Under the pieces are notes generated by a model that was given only the letters and a program-made list of their open reading frames with translations, made no database searches and was not told where the DNA came from. The position numbers were made by a program, and so were the translations under genes. From Algibacter lectus (GTDB lineage Bacteria > Bacteroidota > Bacteroidia > Flavobacteriales > Flavobacteriaceae), in NCBI RefSeq assembly GCF_900112395.1, contig NZ_FOLN01000002.1, positions 310,001 to 374,000 of the forward strand: a stretch of DNA of 64,000 bases. The letters are read 5' to 3'. Shown here piece by piece: positions 50,952-62,439 of this stretch (position 1 is the stretch's first letter; the number at the start of each line of letters is the position of its first letter).

Positions 50952-52841
50952 TTATTTCTTTTTATTCTGAGCTTGCTTTTGTTGTTCTGCTTGCTCCATC
51001 ATTTCAGCCATTTTTTTCTGAAATTTGTTTTGCTTTTTAGGCTGTTTTTTCTTCTCTTGAATTTGTGCATGAATCTTATCTTCATCTAAAATAAAATTCT
51101 TAATCACTAATATAATTCCGATACTAATTAAGTTCGAGATAAAGTAATATAAACTTAATCCTGAAGCGTAATTATTAAAGAAGAATAACATCATAATTGG
51201 TGAGAAATACATCATGTACTTCATCATTTTTGCCATATCAGGCATACCTTCTTGCTGTGGTTGCGATTGCATGTTTTGCCCTGTTGTTAATTGCATATAA
51301 AAGAAAATTGCAATCGATGCTAATAACGGAAATAAACTTACGTGGTTTCCATAAAACGGAATGTTAAACGGTAAATCTGCAATAACATCATAAGATGATA
51401 AATCGTCTGCCCAAAGGAAAGATTTTTGTCTTAAATCGAATGCAGAAGGGAAAAATTGAAATAAAGCATAGAATACAGGAAGCTGTATTAAAGCTGGTAA
51501 ACAACCTGCCATAGGGCTTGCTCCTGCTTTAGTTTGCAACGCCATAGTTTCTTGTTGCGCTTTCATTTTATTGTCTTTATGCTTTTCGCGAATAGCATCT
51601 AATTCTGGTTTAAGAATTTTCATTTTCGCTTGCGATAAAAACTGCTTGTACTGTACAAATGATAGCATTAATTTAATTAAAACCGTCATAGCAATAATAG
51701 CGATACCGTAAGGTAAAAAGCCTCCTAAAAAGCCGAATAATGGCGTAAAGATATAACGGTTAATCCAACCGAAAAGTCCCCAACCAAATGGCACTAACTC
51801 GTCTAAATTACGATCATAAGAGTTTACAACGTCAAAATCATTAGGACCAAAATAGAAATCCATAGACTGGTTCAGCTCTCCTGCTTGTAATGCCAATGGC
51901 ATTTTAGAATCGAAATATTTTGTATAGACCGTATCTACAACTTCATCATCAACTAAGTTTTCAGATTTAATCTGTGCTGTTTTAAATGCTGTATCTGTTA
52001 ATAATACAGATGAAAAGAAGTGTTGCTTATAGCCTATCCAAGTTACATCTTCTAACTCCTCATCAGCATCACGAGCACCTGTGTAGTTCGCTTTGCCATC
52101 TTCATACTCATAATGAATATCCGTATACCTGTTTTCATAAGAAATACTTTTAGCGTGTCTATATCCTTTTAAAGCCCAGTCTAAATTAATAACTTGAGAG
52201 CTATTAATAACATCGCTTAACCCTTGAGAACGTACCGTAAAGTCGATCATGTAATCGTTAGGTTTAAGCTCGTAACGGTATTCTAAAAATTTAGATTCTG
52301 ATACTTTAAGTTTCATTGAAACTACAGTATTCTCTCCACTTTTAGTTACAGATGGCGTAAAGTATAAATCTTTAGTATTTAAAGTTCTACTATCTGTTGT
52401 TCCAAAATTAATATTGAACACTGAATTACGATCCTTTATGATGTAAATAGGAAGTGAATCGTAATTAACAAACTTTTTAAGTTGTAATTCTGAAAGGTAA
52501 CCACCTTTGTTGCTAAATTTTAAAGCGAAAACATCACTTTCAACAAGGGTTTCTTTATCTGAAGCCGTTGATGCTGCATAAGCAAAAGCACCAAATTTAT
52601 TTTTTAAGCCAATCAATTGTAATGAATCTGAAACACCAGCAGCTTTAAAATCGTCTGCCGTAATTACTTTGGTGTCATTTTGCTTGGCACTATTTTCTGC
52701 TGCAATTTGTTCTTGCTTTGCTTTTTCTTGTGCTTCAAGCTCTTCTGGCGTTGGTTTATTCTGCCAAAGCATGTACGCTAATATTCCGAAAATAAGTACA
52801 AAACCAATAATCGAATTAACGTCTAATTTCTTTTCTTCCAT
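50952..52841 (-). CDS. yidC: Membrane protein insertase
   Basis: From the ATG at 52839-52841 the product is 629 residues (the longer reading to 52865 adds eight unlikely residues). It has an N-terminal helix (about 10-25), a large periplasmic beta domain (about 60-350), and the C-terminal insertase core (about 380-590) with the YidC helices and the cytoplasmic coiled region. A lysine/glutamine-rich C-terminal tail ends the chain. YidC inserts and folds inner-membrane proteins with or without SecYEG. pyrG lies directly upstream on the same strand. Confidence 0.96.
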   Translation of the reverse strand: MEEKKLDVNSIIGFVLIFGILAYMLWQNKPTPEELEAQEKAKQEQIAAENSAKQNDTKVITADDFKAAGVSDSLQLIGLKNKFGAFAYAASTASDKETLVESDVFALKFSNKGGYLSELQLKKFVNYDSLPIYIIKDRNSVFNINFGTTDSRTLNTKDLYFTPSVTKSGENTVVSMKLKVSESKFLEYRYELKPNDYMIDFTVRSQGLSDVINSSQVINLDWALKGYRHAKSISYENRYTDIHYEYEDGKANYTGARDADEELEDVTWIGYKQHFFSSVLLTDTAFKTAQIKSENLVDDEVVDTVYTKYFDSKMPLALQAGELNQSMDFYFGPNDFDVVNSYDRNLDELVPFGWGLFGWINRYIFTPLFGFLGGFLPYGIAIIAMTVLIKLMLSFVQYKQFLSQAKMKILKPELDAIREKHKDNKMKAQQETMALQTKAGASPMAGCLPALIQLPVFYALFQFFPSAFDLRQKSFLWADDLSSYDVIADLPFNIPFYGNHVSLFPLLASIAIFFYMQLTTGQNMQSQPQQEGMPDMAKMMKYMMYFSPIMMLFFFNNYASGLSLYYFISNLISIGIILVIKNFILDEDKIHAQIQEKKKQPKKQNKFQKKMAEMMEQAEQQKQAQNKKK

Positions 52842-52922
52842 GTATTCAAATTTTAGACCTGACAAATTAAAACATCCATCAGGCCTTTTTCTATTATTTT
52901 TCTTAAATCAAAAAACTATCCA

Positions 52923-54608
<1,686 letters not shown>

Positions 54609-54772
54609 TTATTTAGGAATTGTTTTAGGCTAATTTGAAAGTGATTGATTAATAATGATTTTGAAGTAATTTTGAGCTCAAATTTATTACTAAAATCACT
54701 AAATTTTAAAAGGAATTATTGTCTAGAAATAAATAACCTATAGCACTTGAAACTATTTTCCAAATCTATAAA

Positions 54773-57685
54773 TTAATACAGTAAAGCTTCTCTTAAAACA
54801 CTAATAGGATGTTTTGCAACACGGCCTGTACCATCTTTAATTTGATGGCGACAACTTGTACCATTTGCGGAAATAACAGTCTCTACAGCTGCTTTTTTAA
54901 TGGCAGGAAACAACGTTTGTTCGCCTATTTGCATACTTACTCTATAATGTTCTTTCTCGTAACCAAAACTACCTGCCATACCGCAACAACCACTCGGAAT
55001 TATGGTTACTTTATAATTTTTTGGCAAATTAAGAACGGTAAAACTAGACAACTGATTGCTATCAGATTTTTGATGACAATGTCCATGGAATTTAATGGTT
55101 TTAGCTTCCGAAGTAAATTGTTCTGCTTTTATATTCCCTAATTCAATTTCTTTTTGAATAAACGCTTCAATTAAAAATGTGCTTTTTGCTATAGATTCTG
55201 CTGAAATTTTATCGTCTGCTAATTTTAAATATTCATCTTTAAAAGTTAGAATAGCCGAAGGTTCAATACCAATTAGAGGTGTGTTTTCTGAAATTATATT
55301 TTTAAAAATATTAATATTTTTATTAGCTGCTTTTTTGGCTTGCTCTAATAATCCTTTAGATAAATAGGTTCGTCCAGACTCCTCATTTGCAACCATTTCA
55401 ACCTTGTAATTTAAAGCATTTAAAAGCTCTAAAGCGTCTACTCCTACTTCAGTATCTAAATAATTTGTAAACTCATCATTATATAAATAAACAGTTTTAA
55501 TATATCTTTTAGAAGTTCTAGTTTTAGAATGAATTTTATATTCTTTTTCTAAATTTTTACTTGAAATTAATGGCAATGTACGTTCGGGAGCAATACCAAA
55601 TACTTTTTTTAATGTTGAAGATGTAAACCTGTTTGAAAACATGAAATTAGTTACACTTGGCGCTACACTTCCTAATTTATTTAATTGATTATTATAAGCG
55701 AAAAGTTTTGTTCTAAACGGAATACCATGTTCTTTTTGATATTGATATTGAAACTCTGCTTTTAAACTCGCCACATCAACACTACTTGGGCATTCCGATG
55801 CACAAGCTTTACAACTTAAACATAGATCGAACACAGATTTTAACTCTTCATGATCAAATTTATTTTCTTTATCAGAATTCGTTAAAAACTCTCGTAGAGC
55901 ATTAGCACGTGCTCTAGTAGTATCTTTTTCGTTTCGAGTTGCACGATAACTTGGGCACATGGTTCCGCCAAACTCTGGTAATTTTCTACAATCTCCAGAA
56001 CCATTACATTTTTCAGTTTCTCTTAAAATGCCCTGGGATTTCGAAAAATCGAGCATTGTTTTTATTTCAGGTTCTTTACGGCCTACTTCGTAACGCAGTG
56101 CTTGATCCATAGGAAAAGCATCTACAATTTTACCTTGATTGAAAATATTATTAGGATCGAAAACCGATTTTATACGCTTTATTAATTGGTAATTTTCTTC
56201 ACCAATCATTAAAGGAATAAATTCAGCACGTACAATACCATCGCCATGTTCGCCACTCATGGATCCATTATATTTTTTAACTAAATTAGCTACATCGGTT
56301 GTTATCTTACGAAATAAAACAACATCTTCAGCCTTTTTCAAATTTAAAATAGGGCGTAAATGCAGTTCTCCTGCACCAGCATGTGCGTAATAAATGGCGT
56401 CTTGATTGTAGCCTTTCATTAAAGCAGTAAACTCAGCTATATAGTTTGCCAAGTCTGGTAAAGCAACTGCAGTATCTTCTATACACGCTGCCGATTTTTT
56501 ATCACCAATCATATTTCCCAACAAGCCTAAACCTGCACTACGTAAATTATTTGCTTTTTGAATATCATCTCCAAACAGCAATGGGTAAGCATAACTAAGA
56601 TTTGATGTTTTTATAGCTTCAACTAAAGCTAAACCTAAAGCTTCCACTTCGGCAACAGAATTGCCTCTTACCTCGCACATTAAAATAGCTTTGGGATCGC
56701 CTTCTATAAATGCTCTATTTTCTTCTTGGGTTTTATTTTGTTTAGTACAATCTAAAATGGTTTTATCCATCATTTCGCAATTGAACAAATTATATTTCAT
56801 AGTTAATTCTACAGCACTTAAACAGTTTTCTATACTATCAAAATGTGCCGCAACCATAATGGCTTCGCTAGGTGGAAGTTTATCTAATTTTAAAGTAATT
56901 TCCGTTGAAAAAGCCAATGTTCCTTCACTACCAGAAAGCAGTTTACACATATTGAATTTCTCAGGAGTTTCCGAAAAAACATTCGATTTTATTAACTCAT
57001 CAATAGCATAACCTGTGTTTCGTCTATGAATTTCTGGTTTAGGGAAGTTTTCAATAATTCGGTTTTTGACTTTATCCTGTTTTAATTCTTCGTAAATCGA
57101 TTTATAAATCTTTCCCTCTAAAGTATTTTCTGTTATTTTCTTTTTAAAATTATCAGAAGTTAATTCGCCAAAAACAGCTTCACTTCCATCACTTAAAATA
57201 GTTTCTAATTGTAATACTTTATCTCTGGTAACACCGTATTGAATAGATGTTGTTCCAGATGAATTGTTACCAACCATCCCACCTATCATACATCGGTTTG
57301 AAGTCGACGTATTTGGGCCGAAAAACAAGCCGTGAGGTTTTAAAAAATTATTAAGCGCATCGCGCACAACACCCGGTTGTACCGTAACGGTTTGCTCCTC
57401 TTTATTAAACGCTATAATTTTGGTGAAATATTTTGAAATATCTACCACAATACCTTTACCAACACATTGCCCTGCTAAAGATGTTCCTGCTGTACGCGGA
57501 ATTAAAGTTGTATTATTAGATTTTGCGAAACTAATTAGCTTTTTTATATCTTCTTTATCCTTTGGATATGCAACCGCCATGGGCAACATTCTATAAACCG
57601 AAGCATCTGTGGCATAAATAGATTTTGATAAATTATCGAATAATAATTCTCCAGATAACTCCGATTTTAAATCAGCTAAAGTCAT
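54773..57685 (-). CDS. FAD- and Fe-S-binding oxidoreductase (YdiJ/D-2-hydroxyacid dehydrogenase-like)
   Basis: The 970-residue protein fuses an FAD-binding type 4 domain (IPRTAGTSLAGQCVGKG, about 60-250), an FAD-linked oxidase C domain (about 260-520), a first Fe-S segment (CNGSGDCRKLPEFGG), a second (CLSCKACASECPSSVD) and a C-terminal CCG domain (HGHCHQKSD and CCGMAGSFGYEKEH). This order matches YdiJ and related D-lactate or D-2-hydroxyglutarate dehydrogenases that pass electrons to the respiratory chain. The substrate is not known. It is monocistronic; no terminator is obvious downstream. Confidence 0.88.
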   Translation of the reverse strand: MTLADLKSELSGELLFDNLSKSIYATDASVYRMLPMAVAYPKDKEDIKKLISFAKSNNTTLIPRTAGTSLAGQCVGKGIVVDISKYFTKIIAFNKEEQTVTVQPGVVRDALNNFLKPHGLFFGPNTSTSNRCMIGGMVGNNSSGTTSIQYGVTRDKVLQLETILSDGSEAVFGELTSDNFKKKITENTLEGKIYKSIYEELKQDKVKNRIIENFPKPEIHRRNTGYAIDELIKSNVFSETPEKFNMCKLLSGSEGTLAFSTEITLKLDKLPPSEAIMVAAHFDSIENCLSAVELTMKYNLFNCEMMDKTILDCTKQNKTQEENRAFIEGDPKAILMCEVRGNSVAEVEALGLALVEAIKTSNLSYAYPLLFGDDIQKANNLRSAGLGLLGNMIGDKKSAACIEDTAVALPDLANYIAEFTALMKGYNQDAIYYAHAGAGELHLRPILNLKKAEDVVLFRKITTDVANLVKKYNGSMSGEHGDGIVRAEFIPLMIGEENYQLIKRIKSVFDPNNIFNQGKIVDAFPMDQALRYEVGRKEPEIKTMLDFSKSQGILRETEKCNGSGDCRKLPEFGGTMCPSYRATRNEKDTTRARANALREFLTNSDKENKFDHEELKSVFDLCLSCKACASECPSSVDVASLKAEFQYQYQKEHGIPFRTKLFAYNNQLNKLGSVAPSVTNFMFSNRFTSSTLKKVFGIAPERTLPLISSKNLEKEYKIHSKTRTSKRYIKTVYLYNDEFTNYLDTEVGVDALELLNALNYKVEMVANEESGRTYLSKGLLEQAKKAANKNINIFKNIISENTPLIGIEPSAILTFKDEYLKLADDKISAESIAKSTFLIEAFIQKEIELGNIKAEQFTSEAKTIKFHGHCHQKSDSNQLSSFTVLNLPKNYKVTIIPSGCCGMAGSFGYEKEHYRVSMQIGEQTLFPAIKKAAVETVISANGTSCRHQIKDGTGRVAKHPISVLREALLY

Positions 57686-57861
57686 TTTATGTATAAATAT
57701 AGTTTCGTTAAATACAACGGGCTTTTAAGAAAAGCGCCGCGCCATTAGAATAACTAAATTCTAATAATATCAAAGTTATTAGTTTTAATTAAAAAGCGGC
57801 TAGTAATCTTAATTAATTTATGCAGATTTTGAAAATGAAGACGCGCATAAACTATAACTAT

Positions 57862-58089
57862 TTATTTAGGATACTTACGCTGTATATTTCTAATTAAATC
57901 TTCCAAACCATTTAATTTAAGTTCATAAACTTGTTTAAGCATATCGCCTAACTTTCCTTTTGGAAACCCTTTATTATGATACCAAACCACATAATATTCG
58001 GGTAAGTCTATTAAGTAACGATCTTTATATTTACCAAAAGGCATTTTGGTATGGGCTAATGTTATCAGGAAATGTTTATCTGGAACCAC
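57862..58089 (-). CDS. DUF3820-family protein
   Basis: The 75-residue protein has the family's core PFGKYKDRYLIDLPEYYVVWYHNKGFPKGKLG and no membrane segment. The start appears to be GTG at 58087-58089, four bases after the stop of the upstream DUF922 gene. Function is unknown; the family occurs beside nucleic-acid enzymes in some genomes, but not here. Confidence 0.8.
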   Translation of the reverse strand: MVPDKHFLITLAHTKMPFGKYKDRYLIDLPEYYVVWYHNKGFPKGKLGDMLKQVYELKLNGLEDLIRNIQRKYPK

Positions 58090-58093
58090 AGGG

Positions 58094-58633
58094 TTATTCT
58101 ATAAGTTTAAATTTAGACAGCTTATCAAGTTCTTTCTTAATAAAAAGTTGCCATCGTTGTTGAGCATCGATTTTTTTAGAGTGATCTGTTTCCGCATCAT
58201 AGCGTTTTTGCATCATTCCTAAATCGGTAACATGTTTTTTGTAAATTACTTTTAATTTAGCCTTAATATCGTTTGAAACTTTTTGTTGAGCAATTTCTTT
58301 TCTAAATTTTCTTGCAAACAATTCTGTTATATCAAAATGCAATTGCTCATGCTCTAAAATATAATCACTGGCTTTATCTTTATGAAACCAAGATTTTTCG
58401 ACACTAAAATAAGCATGTACTTCAGTTGTATAACTTACAATATTAGAGTTTAATTCTTTAACAGAAAAACCAAAGCTAATTCCTGATGCAGTTTCTGCAA
58501 CTGCTCCTGAATTCTGCTTTGGTTTTCCTTTAAAATCTGACCAAGACAATTTATAATCATCTTCCCAAGAAATAACAGCTTCTCCTGTTTGGAAGCTTAT
58601 AGTACAAAATAAAAATGCTAATATTTTAATCAC
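58094..58633 (-). CDS. DUF922-family protein with HExxH motif
   Basis: The 179-residue protein has an N-terminal hydrophobic segment (about 1-20), probably a signal peptide, and a C-terminal HEQLH motif (H95, E96, H99) followed by DITELFARK, typical of a zinc-metalloprotease fold; the family is DUF922. It should be periplasmic. The start is GTG at 58631-58633. The DUF3820 gene follows by 4 bp. Whether it cleaves anything is not known. Confidence 0.82.
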   Translation of the reverse strand: MIKILAFLFCTISFQTGEAVISWEDDYKLSWSDFKGKPKQNSGAVAETASGISFGFSVKELNSNIVSYTTEVHAYFSVEKSWFHKDKASDYILEHEQLHFDITELFARKFRKEIAQQKVSNDIKAKLKVIYKKHVTDLGMMQKRYDAETDHSKKIDAQQRWQLFIKKELDKLSKFKLIE

Positions 58634-58697
58634 AATAAAAAATTGAATTTATTAATATGATATAAAACAATTAGATTATATCTTGGTTTACTTTTAA

Positions 58698-60638
58698 TTA
58701 CTTCACTTCTACAATACGTAAATTTTGATGTTTTACTAAATAGATACTGTCGTTATAATACCCCCCAGAAATATCTTTTTTATAAGCAAATTTACTTTCA
58801 ATATATTCTGTTAATGGCGCGTCGTTAACCGACTCATACAAGCTATTTGAAGATACCAAACGTAAAACCACATCCATCGTTAAATCGAAACCACGAACAG
58901 CTCTTTTGTTTGGAGTTGTGTTATACATACTTTCATATTTTTTAACAAAGCTATTCTCCGTTTCATCAAACCATTTTGAAGTTGCTGCAAAATGAAAATT
59001 TAATTTAGATAAATGCTCGTTAGAAACCTGATCACCTTCAAAAGCATCATTCATATCGGTTGTAACCAAAGTGATTTTCTTTTTGTCGTTATTTTTTTGT
59101 CCAGGCTCTATAGTATTATTAACCGAAGCTAATAAACTTGTTACATTCGATACAAAACCAGCATTAGTGGTTTCTAAAAACACATAGTTATTACCTGCTT
59201 TTAATGAACCTACAATATCATTAACAAGTACATAATTTTCATCTTGCCCTTTTTTATTCTTTCTTGAATAAACAATAGAAGCTTGATTAAACGTACGCTT
59301 TAATTCGTTTGCTATAGATACGTGTTTAGAATCTGCCACAATAATAACATTATTACTTAAGGTGTCTTTTTTAACGAATTGTACAATTCTACTTTTTAAT
59401 AATTCTGTTTTAGGTCTAGATTGAAAAACGTTAGAACGTAATTGTAAATCTAACCCAATTGGAGAAACTACTGGTACATTGTTTACTTGTAATTCTGATG
59501 CTACTTTAGCAAATGTGCTTGGCGTTAATGGGCCAATAACAGCATCTACATCACTAAAATCGTTAGCTGCCAAAATTCTGGACACTTCACTTACTTCATA
59601 TTTGGTATCATAAACATCAACTTTAAGAGAAAGACCTAAAGCTTTTAAAGAATCGATAGCCATTAAAACTCCAGATTGAAAATCTAAAGATGCATTTAAA
59701 TACGGATCACTTTTAATACTTTTTTTAGTGTCTGCAGTGGTATCAAACTCCACACGATTTAATCTAAAAGGTAACATAACAGCGATATGCTTAGTACCGT
59801 AATCTTTTATCTTCATTTTTAGATCAGAAGACGTACCATCATAACTTGCGTTTACAACACCCGCTAAATTAGTATTGCCTTGTGGTGTTTTTAAAATCAT
59901 ACCAACTTTTAATCCCGTTTCTTTTAATTCAGGATTTAAAGCTTCTAGCTCTTCTTGAGTTAAACCTAATTTTAGTTTTAGACGATAAAATCCTTCTTTA
60001 GGTAATACTTTATAATAACCGTAAGTTTCATCAACCTTCTTAATTTCTTCTTTCTCTAAATTAGGAACATTAATTTGTTGCCCTTCTTGAAGTACAGCTC
60101 CCATTTTAGGGTTAAGTGCTTCCAATTCTTCTAAAGTAATTCCAAATTTATAAGCAATACGCCACTTACCTTCTTTGGCTTGTACCAAATATGGTTTTGT
60201 ATTCTTTACTTCATCAACAACTTTAGTTTCTTTTAAAATAGGAATTTGAAGCTTATCACCTTTACGAAGTGTATTGGCATATAAAAACTTGTTGTACTTT
60301 TTAATATCATCTTCCGATACATCGTACTTTTTAGCTAAACTGTATAACGTTTCTTTGCGTTTAGTTTTATGTGTTCTAAAACCTTTTAATTCCTTTACCG
60401 TAGTAACTGTTGGCTTATTAGCTTTAGAAATAGGAATAATTAAAATAGTGTTTGCCTTTAATTCCTTTTTAGCATCTGGGTTTAAAGTATAAATATCGTT
60501 CGCGGTTATATAATAACGCTTAGCAATACTCTCTATAGTTTCCCCGGCTTTTACTTGGTGTGTACTAAAATTTTGTGCTTGTAATGTGCCAAAACTACAC
60601 ATTATAGCAATTAAAATAATGGAAAAGAATTTACTCAT
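58698..60638 (-). CDS. LysM repeat protein with periplasmic-binding-protein-like domain
   Basis: The 646-residue protein has a signal peptide (MSKFFSIILIAIMCSFGTLQAQ), then four LysM-type repeats (about 26-72, 85-135, 147-195 and 206-252; for example HQVKAGETIESIAKRY), and then a periplasmic-binding-protein-like domain (about 285-640, AVMLPFRLN and DAVIGPLTPSTFAKVA). LysM repeats bind peptidoglycan or chitin-like glycans; the fold-type I binding domain resembles amino-acid ABC receptors and LppC-like proteins. The combination suggests a wall-anchored solute or muropeptide sensor, which is inference. A 13 bp inverted repeat lies just upstream (60656-60725). Confidence 0.88.
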   Translation of the reverse strand: MSKFFSIILIAIMCSFGTLQAQNFSTHQVKAGETIESIAKRYYITANDIYTLNPDAKKELKANTILIIPISKANKPTVTTVKELKGFRTHKTKRKETLYSLAKKYDVSEDDIKKYNKFLYANTLRKGDKLQIPILKETKVVDEVKNTKPYLVQAKEGKWRIAYKFGITLEELEALNPKMGAVLQEGQQINVPNLEKEEIKKVDETYGYYKVLPKEGFYRLKLKLGLTQEELEALNPELKETGLKVGMILKTPQGNTNLAGVVNASYDGTSSDLKMKIKDYGTKHIAVMLPFRLNRVEFDTTADTKKSIKSDPYLNASLDFQSGVLMAIDSLKALGLSLKVDVYDTKYEVSEVSRILAANDFSDVDAVIGPLTPSTFAKVASELQVNNVPVVSPIGLDLQLRSNVFQSRPKTELLKSRIVQFVKKDTLSNNVIIVADSKHVSIANELKRTFNQASIVYSRKNKKGQDENYVLVNDIVGSLKAGNNYVFLETTNAGFVSNVTSLLASVNNTIEPGQKNNDKKKITLVTTDMNDAFEGDQVSNEHLSKLNFHFAATSKWFDETENSFVKKYESMYNTTPNKRAVRGFDLTMDVVLRLVSSNSLYESVNDAPLTEYIESKFAYKKDISGGYYNDSIYLVKHQNLRIVEVK

Positions 60639-60655
60639 TTATGTTTTTTTAAAAT

Positions 60656-60725
60656 TACCTAATTGATGCTTGTTTTTATAGATATAGCACATAACATGCC
60701 AAAAAACTTAAACATCAATTAGGTA
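60656..60725 (-). other. Long-loop inverted repeat in the leader of the LysM gene
   Basis: TACCTAATTGATG (60656-60668) and CATCAATTAGGTA (60713-60725) are perfect 13 bp arms around 44 nt. On the minus strand the stem ends 17 nt before the LysM gene's ATG and lacks a T tract long enough for a terminator. Confidence 0.55.
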
Positions 60726-60848
60726 TTATCATTATTTGGATATACGTTCGTTTTTAACAAAACAGCCAACTAATTACTAAAAATTATAGGCATTAGTGTT
60801 CTGCTTGCCAAAACAAAATTCCATAGGATTAAAATTGGTTACAAACCC

Positions 60849-62384
60849 CTATTCCCATTCAATGGTTGCTGGTGGCTTAGAACTAATATCGTAAACCACA
60901 CGGTTTACACCTTTTACTTTATTAATAATATCGTTTGATGTTTTTTGTAAAAACTCATAAGGTAGGTTTACCCAATCAGCCGTCATACCATCGGTACTTT
61001 CTACAGCTCTAAGTGCAACACATTTCTCGTAAGTACGCTCATCTCCCATTACACCTACACTGTTAACTGGTAACAACATAGCACCTGCTTGCCAAACCTT
61101 ATCATATAATCCCCATTCTTTTAAACCATTTATAAAAATAGCATCTACTTCCTGAAGCATTTGTACTTTTTCGGCTGTAATATCACCTAAAATACGAATT
61201 CCTAAACCAGGGCCAGGAAAAGGGTGACGACCTAATAATTCTGGATCGATACCTAAAGTAGCACCAACACGGCGTACTTCATCTTTAAAAATAGCACGAA
61301 GTGGCTCCACAATTTTAAGTTTCATAAAATCTGGTAATCCACCTACGTTATGGTGACTTTTTATGGTTGCCGATGGTCCGCCTGTAGCAGATACACTCTC
61401 GATAACATCTGGATAGATAGTACCTTGAGCTAACCATTTTACATCAGTTAATTTGTGAGCTTCATCATCAAAAACTTCAATAAAAGAATTACCAATGGCT
61501 TTACGTTTTTTCTCAGGATCCTCTAGACCTTTTAAAGCTTCTAAAAAACGCTCAGACGCATCAACGCCTTTTACGTTAAGGCCCATACCTTCGTATTGTT
61601 TTAAAACTGATGTAAATTCATTTTTACGTAACAATCCATTATTAACAAAAATGCAATATAAGTTTTCACCAATCGCTTTATTAAGTAAAACCGCTGCTAC
61701 GGTAGAATCTACACCACCAGAAAGCCCTAAAACTACTTTATCATTTCCTACTTTCTCGCGAATAGCAGCTACAGTTTCTTCAACAAAAGAATCTGGAGTC
61801 CAGTCTTGTTTTAAACCAGCGATACCCACTAAAAAGTTTTCTAAAAGTTGTTTGCCATCTGTAGAATGATAAACTTCTGGGTGAAATTGAATGGCATAAG
61901 TTGTTTCTCCTTCAATTTTGTAAGCGGCATTTTCTACGTCGTTTGTACTAGCTACTAAAACACCATTTGTTGGTAATTTTTTAATAGTATCAGAGTGGCT
62001 CATCCAAACTTGACTGCCTTTGCTAATGTTTTTCACAAAAGGCTCATCAGTTTTTATAAACGATAAGTTCGCTCTACCATATTCTCTGGTATTCGATGGT
62101 GCTACTTCACCTCCAGAAAAATGCGCTAAATATTGCGCGCCATAGCATACGGCTAGCATTGGTTTTTTCCCTCTAATTTCTGATAAATCAGGATGCAAAG
62201 CATCTTCACCTCTTACAGAGTTTGGACTTCCCGAAAGAATAACCGCCTTGTAGGTGTCTAAATTGGTTGGAATTTTGTTAAATGGATGTATTTCGGAGTA
62301 AATGTTGAGTTCCCTAACTCGACGGGCAATAAGTTGTGTGTATTGCGATCCGAAGTCTAAAATAAGTACCTTGTCATGTTGCAT
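60849..62384 (-). CDS. guaA: GMP synthase (glutamine-hydrolysing)
   Basis: The 511-residue protein has a class I glutaminase domain ([19 protein letters not shown], catalytic cysteine in [19 protein letters not shown]) and an ATP-pyrophosphatase domain with [13 protein letters not shown], followed by the dimerisation domain (DIKSSHH-like [13 protein letters not shown]). It aminates XMP to GMP. I chose the ATG at 62382-62384; a TTG 6 nt upstream is in frame but the ATG begins the usual [21 protein letters not shown] promoter ends 3 nt before the ATG, so the mRNA may be leaderless. Confidence 0.97.
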   Translation of the reverse strand: MQHDKVLILDFGSQYTQLIARRVRELNIYSEIHPFNKIPTNLDTYKAVILSGSPNSVRGEDALHPDLSEIRGKKPMLAVCYGAQYLAHFSGGEVAPSNTREYGRANLSFIKTDEPFVKNISKGSQVWMSHSDTIKKLPTNGVLVASTNDVENAAYKIEGETTYAIQFHPEVYHSTDGKQLLENFLVGIAGLKQDWTPDSFVEETVAAIREKVGNDKVVLGLSGGVDSTVAAVLLNKAIGENLYCIFVNNGLLRKNEFTSVLKQYEGMGLNVKGVDASERFLEALKGLEDPEKKRKAIGNSFIEVFDDEAHKLTDVKWLAQGTIYPDVIESVSATGGPSATIKSHHNVGGLPDFMKLKIVEPLRAIFKDEVRRVGATLGIDPELLGRHPFPGPGLGIRILGDITAEKVQMLQEVDAIFINGLKEWGLYDKVWQAGAMLLPVNSVGVMGDERTYEKCVALRAVESTDGMTADWVNLPYEFLQKTSNDIINKVKGVNRVVYDISSKPPATIEWE

Positions 62385-62387
62385 GCG

Positions 62388-62395
62388 CAAAAATA
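62388..62395 (-). promoter_or_regulatory. guaA promoter adjoining the start codon
   Basis: The minus strand reads TATTTTTG, with the last G four bases before the A of the ATG. In this promoter class the transcript starts a few bases downstream, so it would begin at or next to the ATG. Confidence 0.5.
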
Positions 62396-62439
62396 ACGAT
62401 TGATTTTAAAATGACGAATTAGCACCGCAACTTTTTTAA

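Noticed and set aside
50844-51089. 81-codon plus-strand frame
   Set aside because: It crosses the repeat and the yidC terminator and is antisense to yidC, with no coding features.
57744-57765. Hairpin ATTAGAAT-AACTAA-ATTCTAAT downstream of the DUF3820/FAD oxidoreductase gap
   Set aside because: It has no T tract and lies upstream of the FAD oxidoreductase gene start; too short and AT-rich to call a feature.
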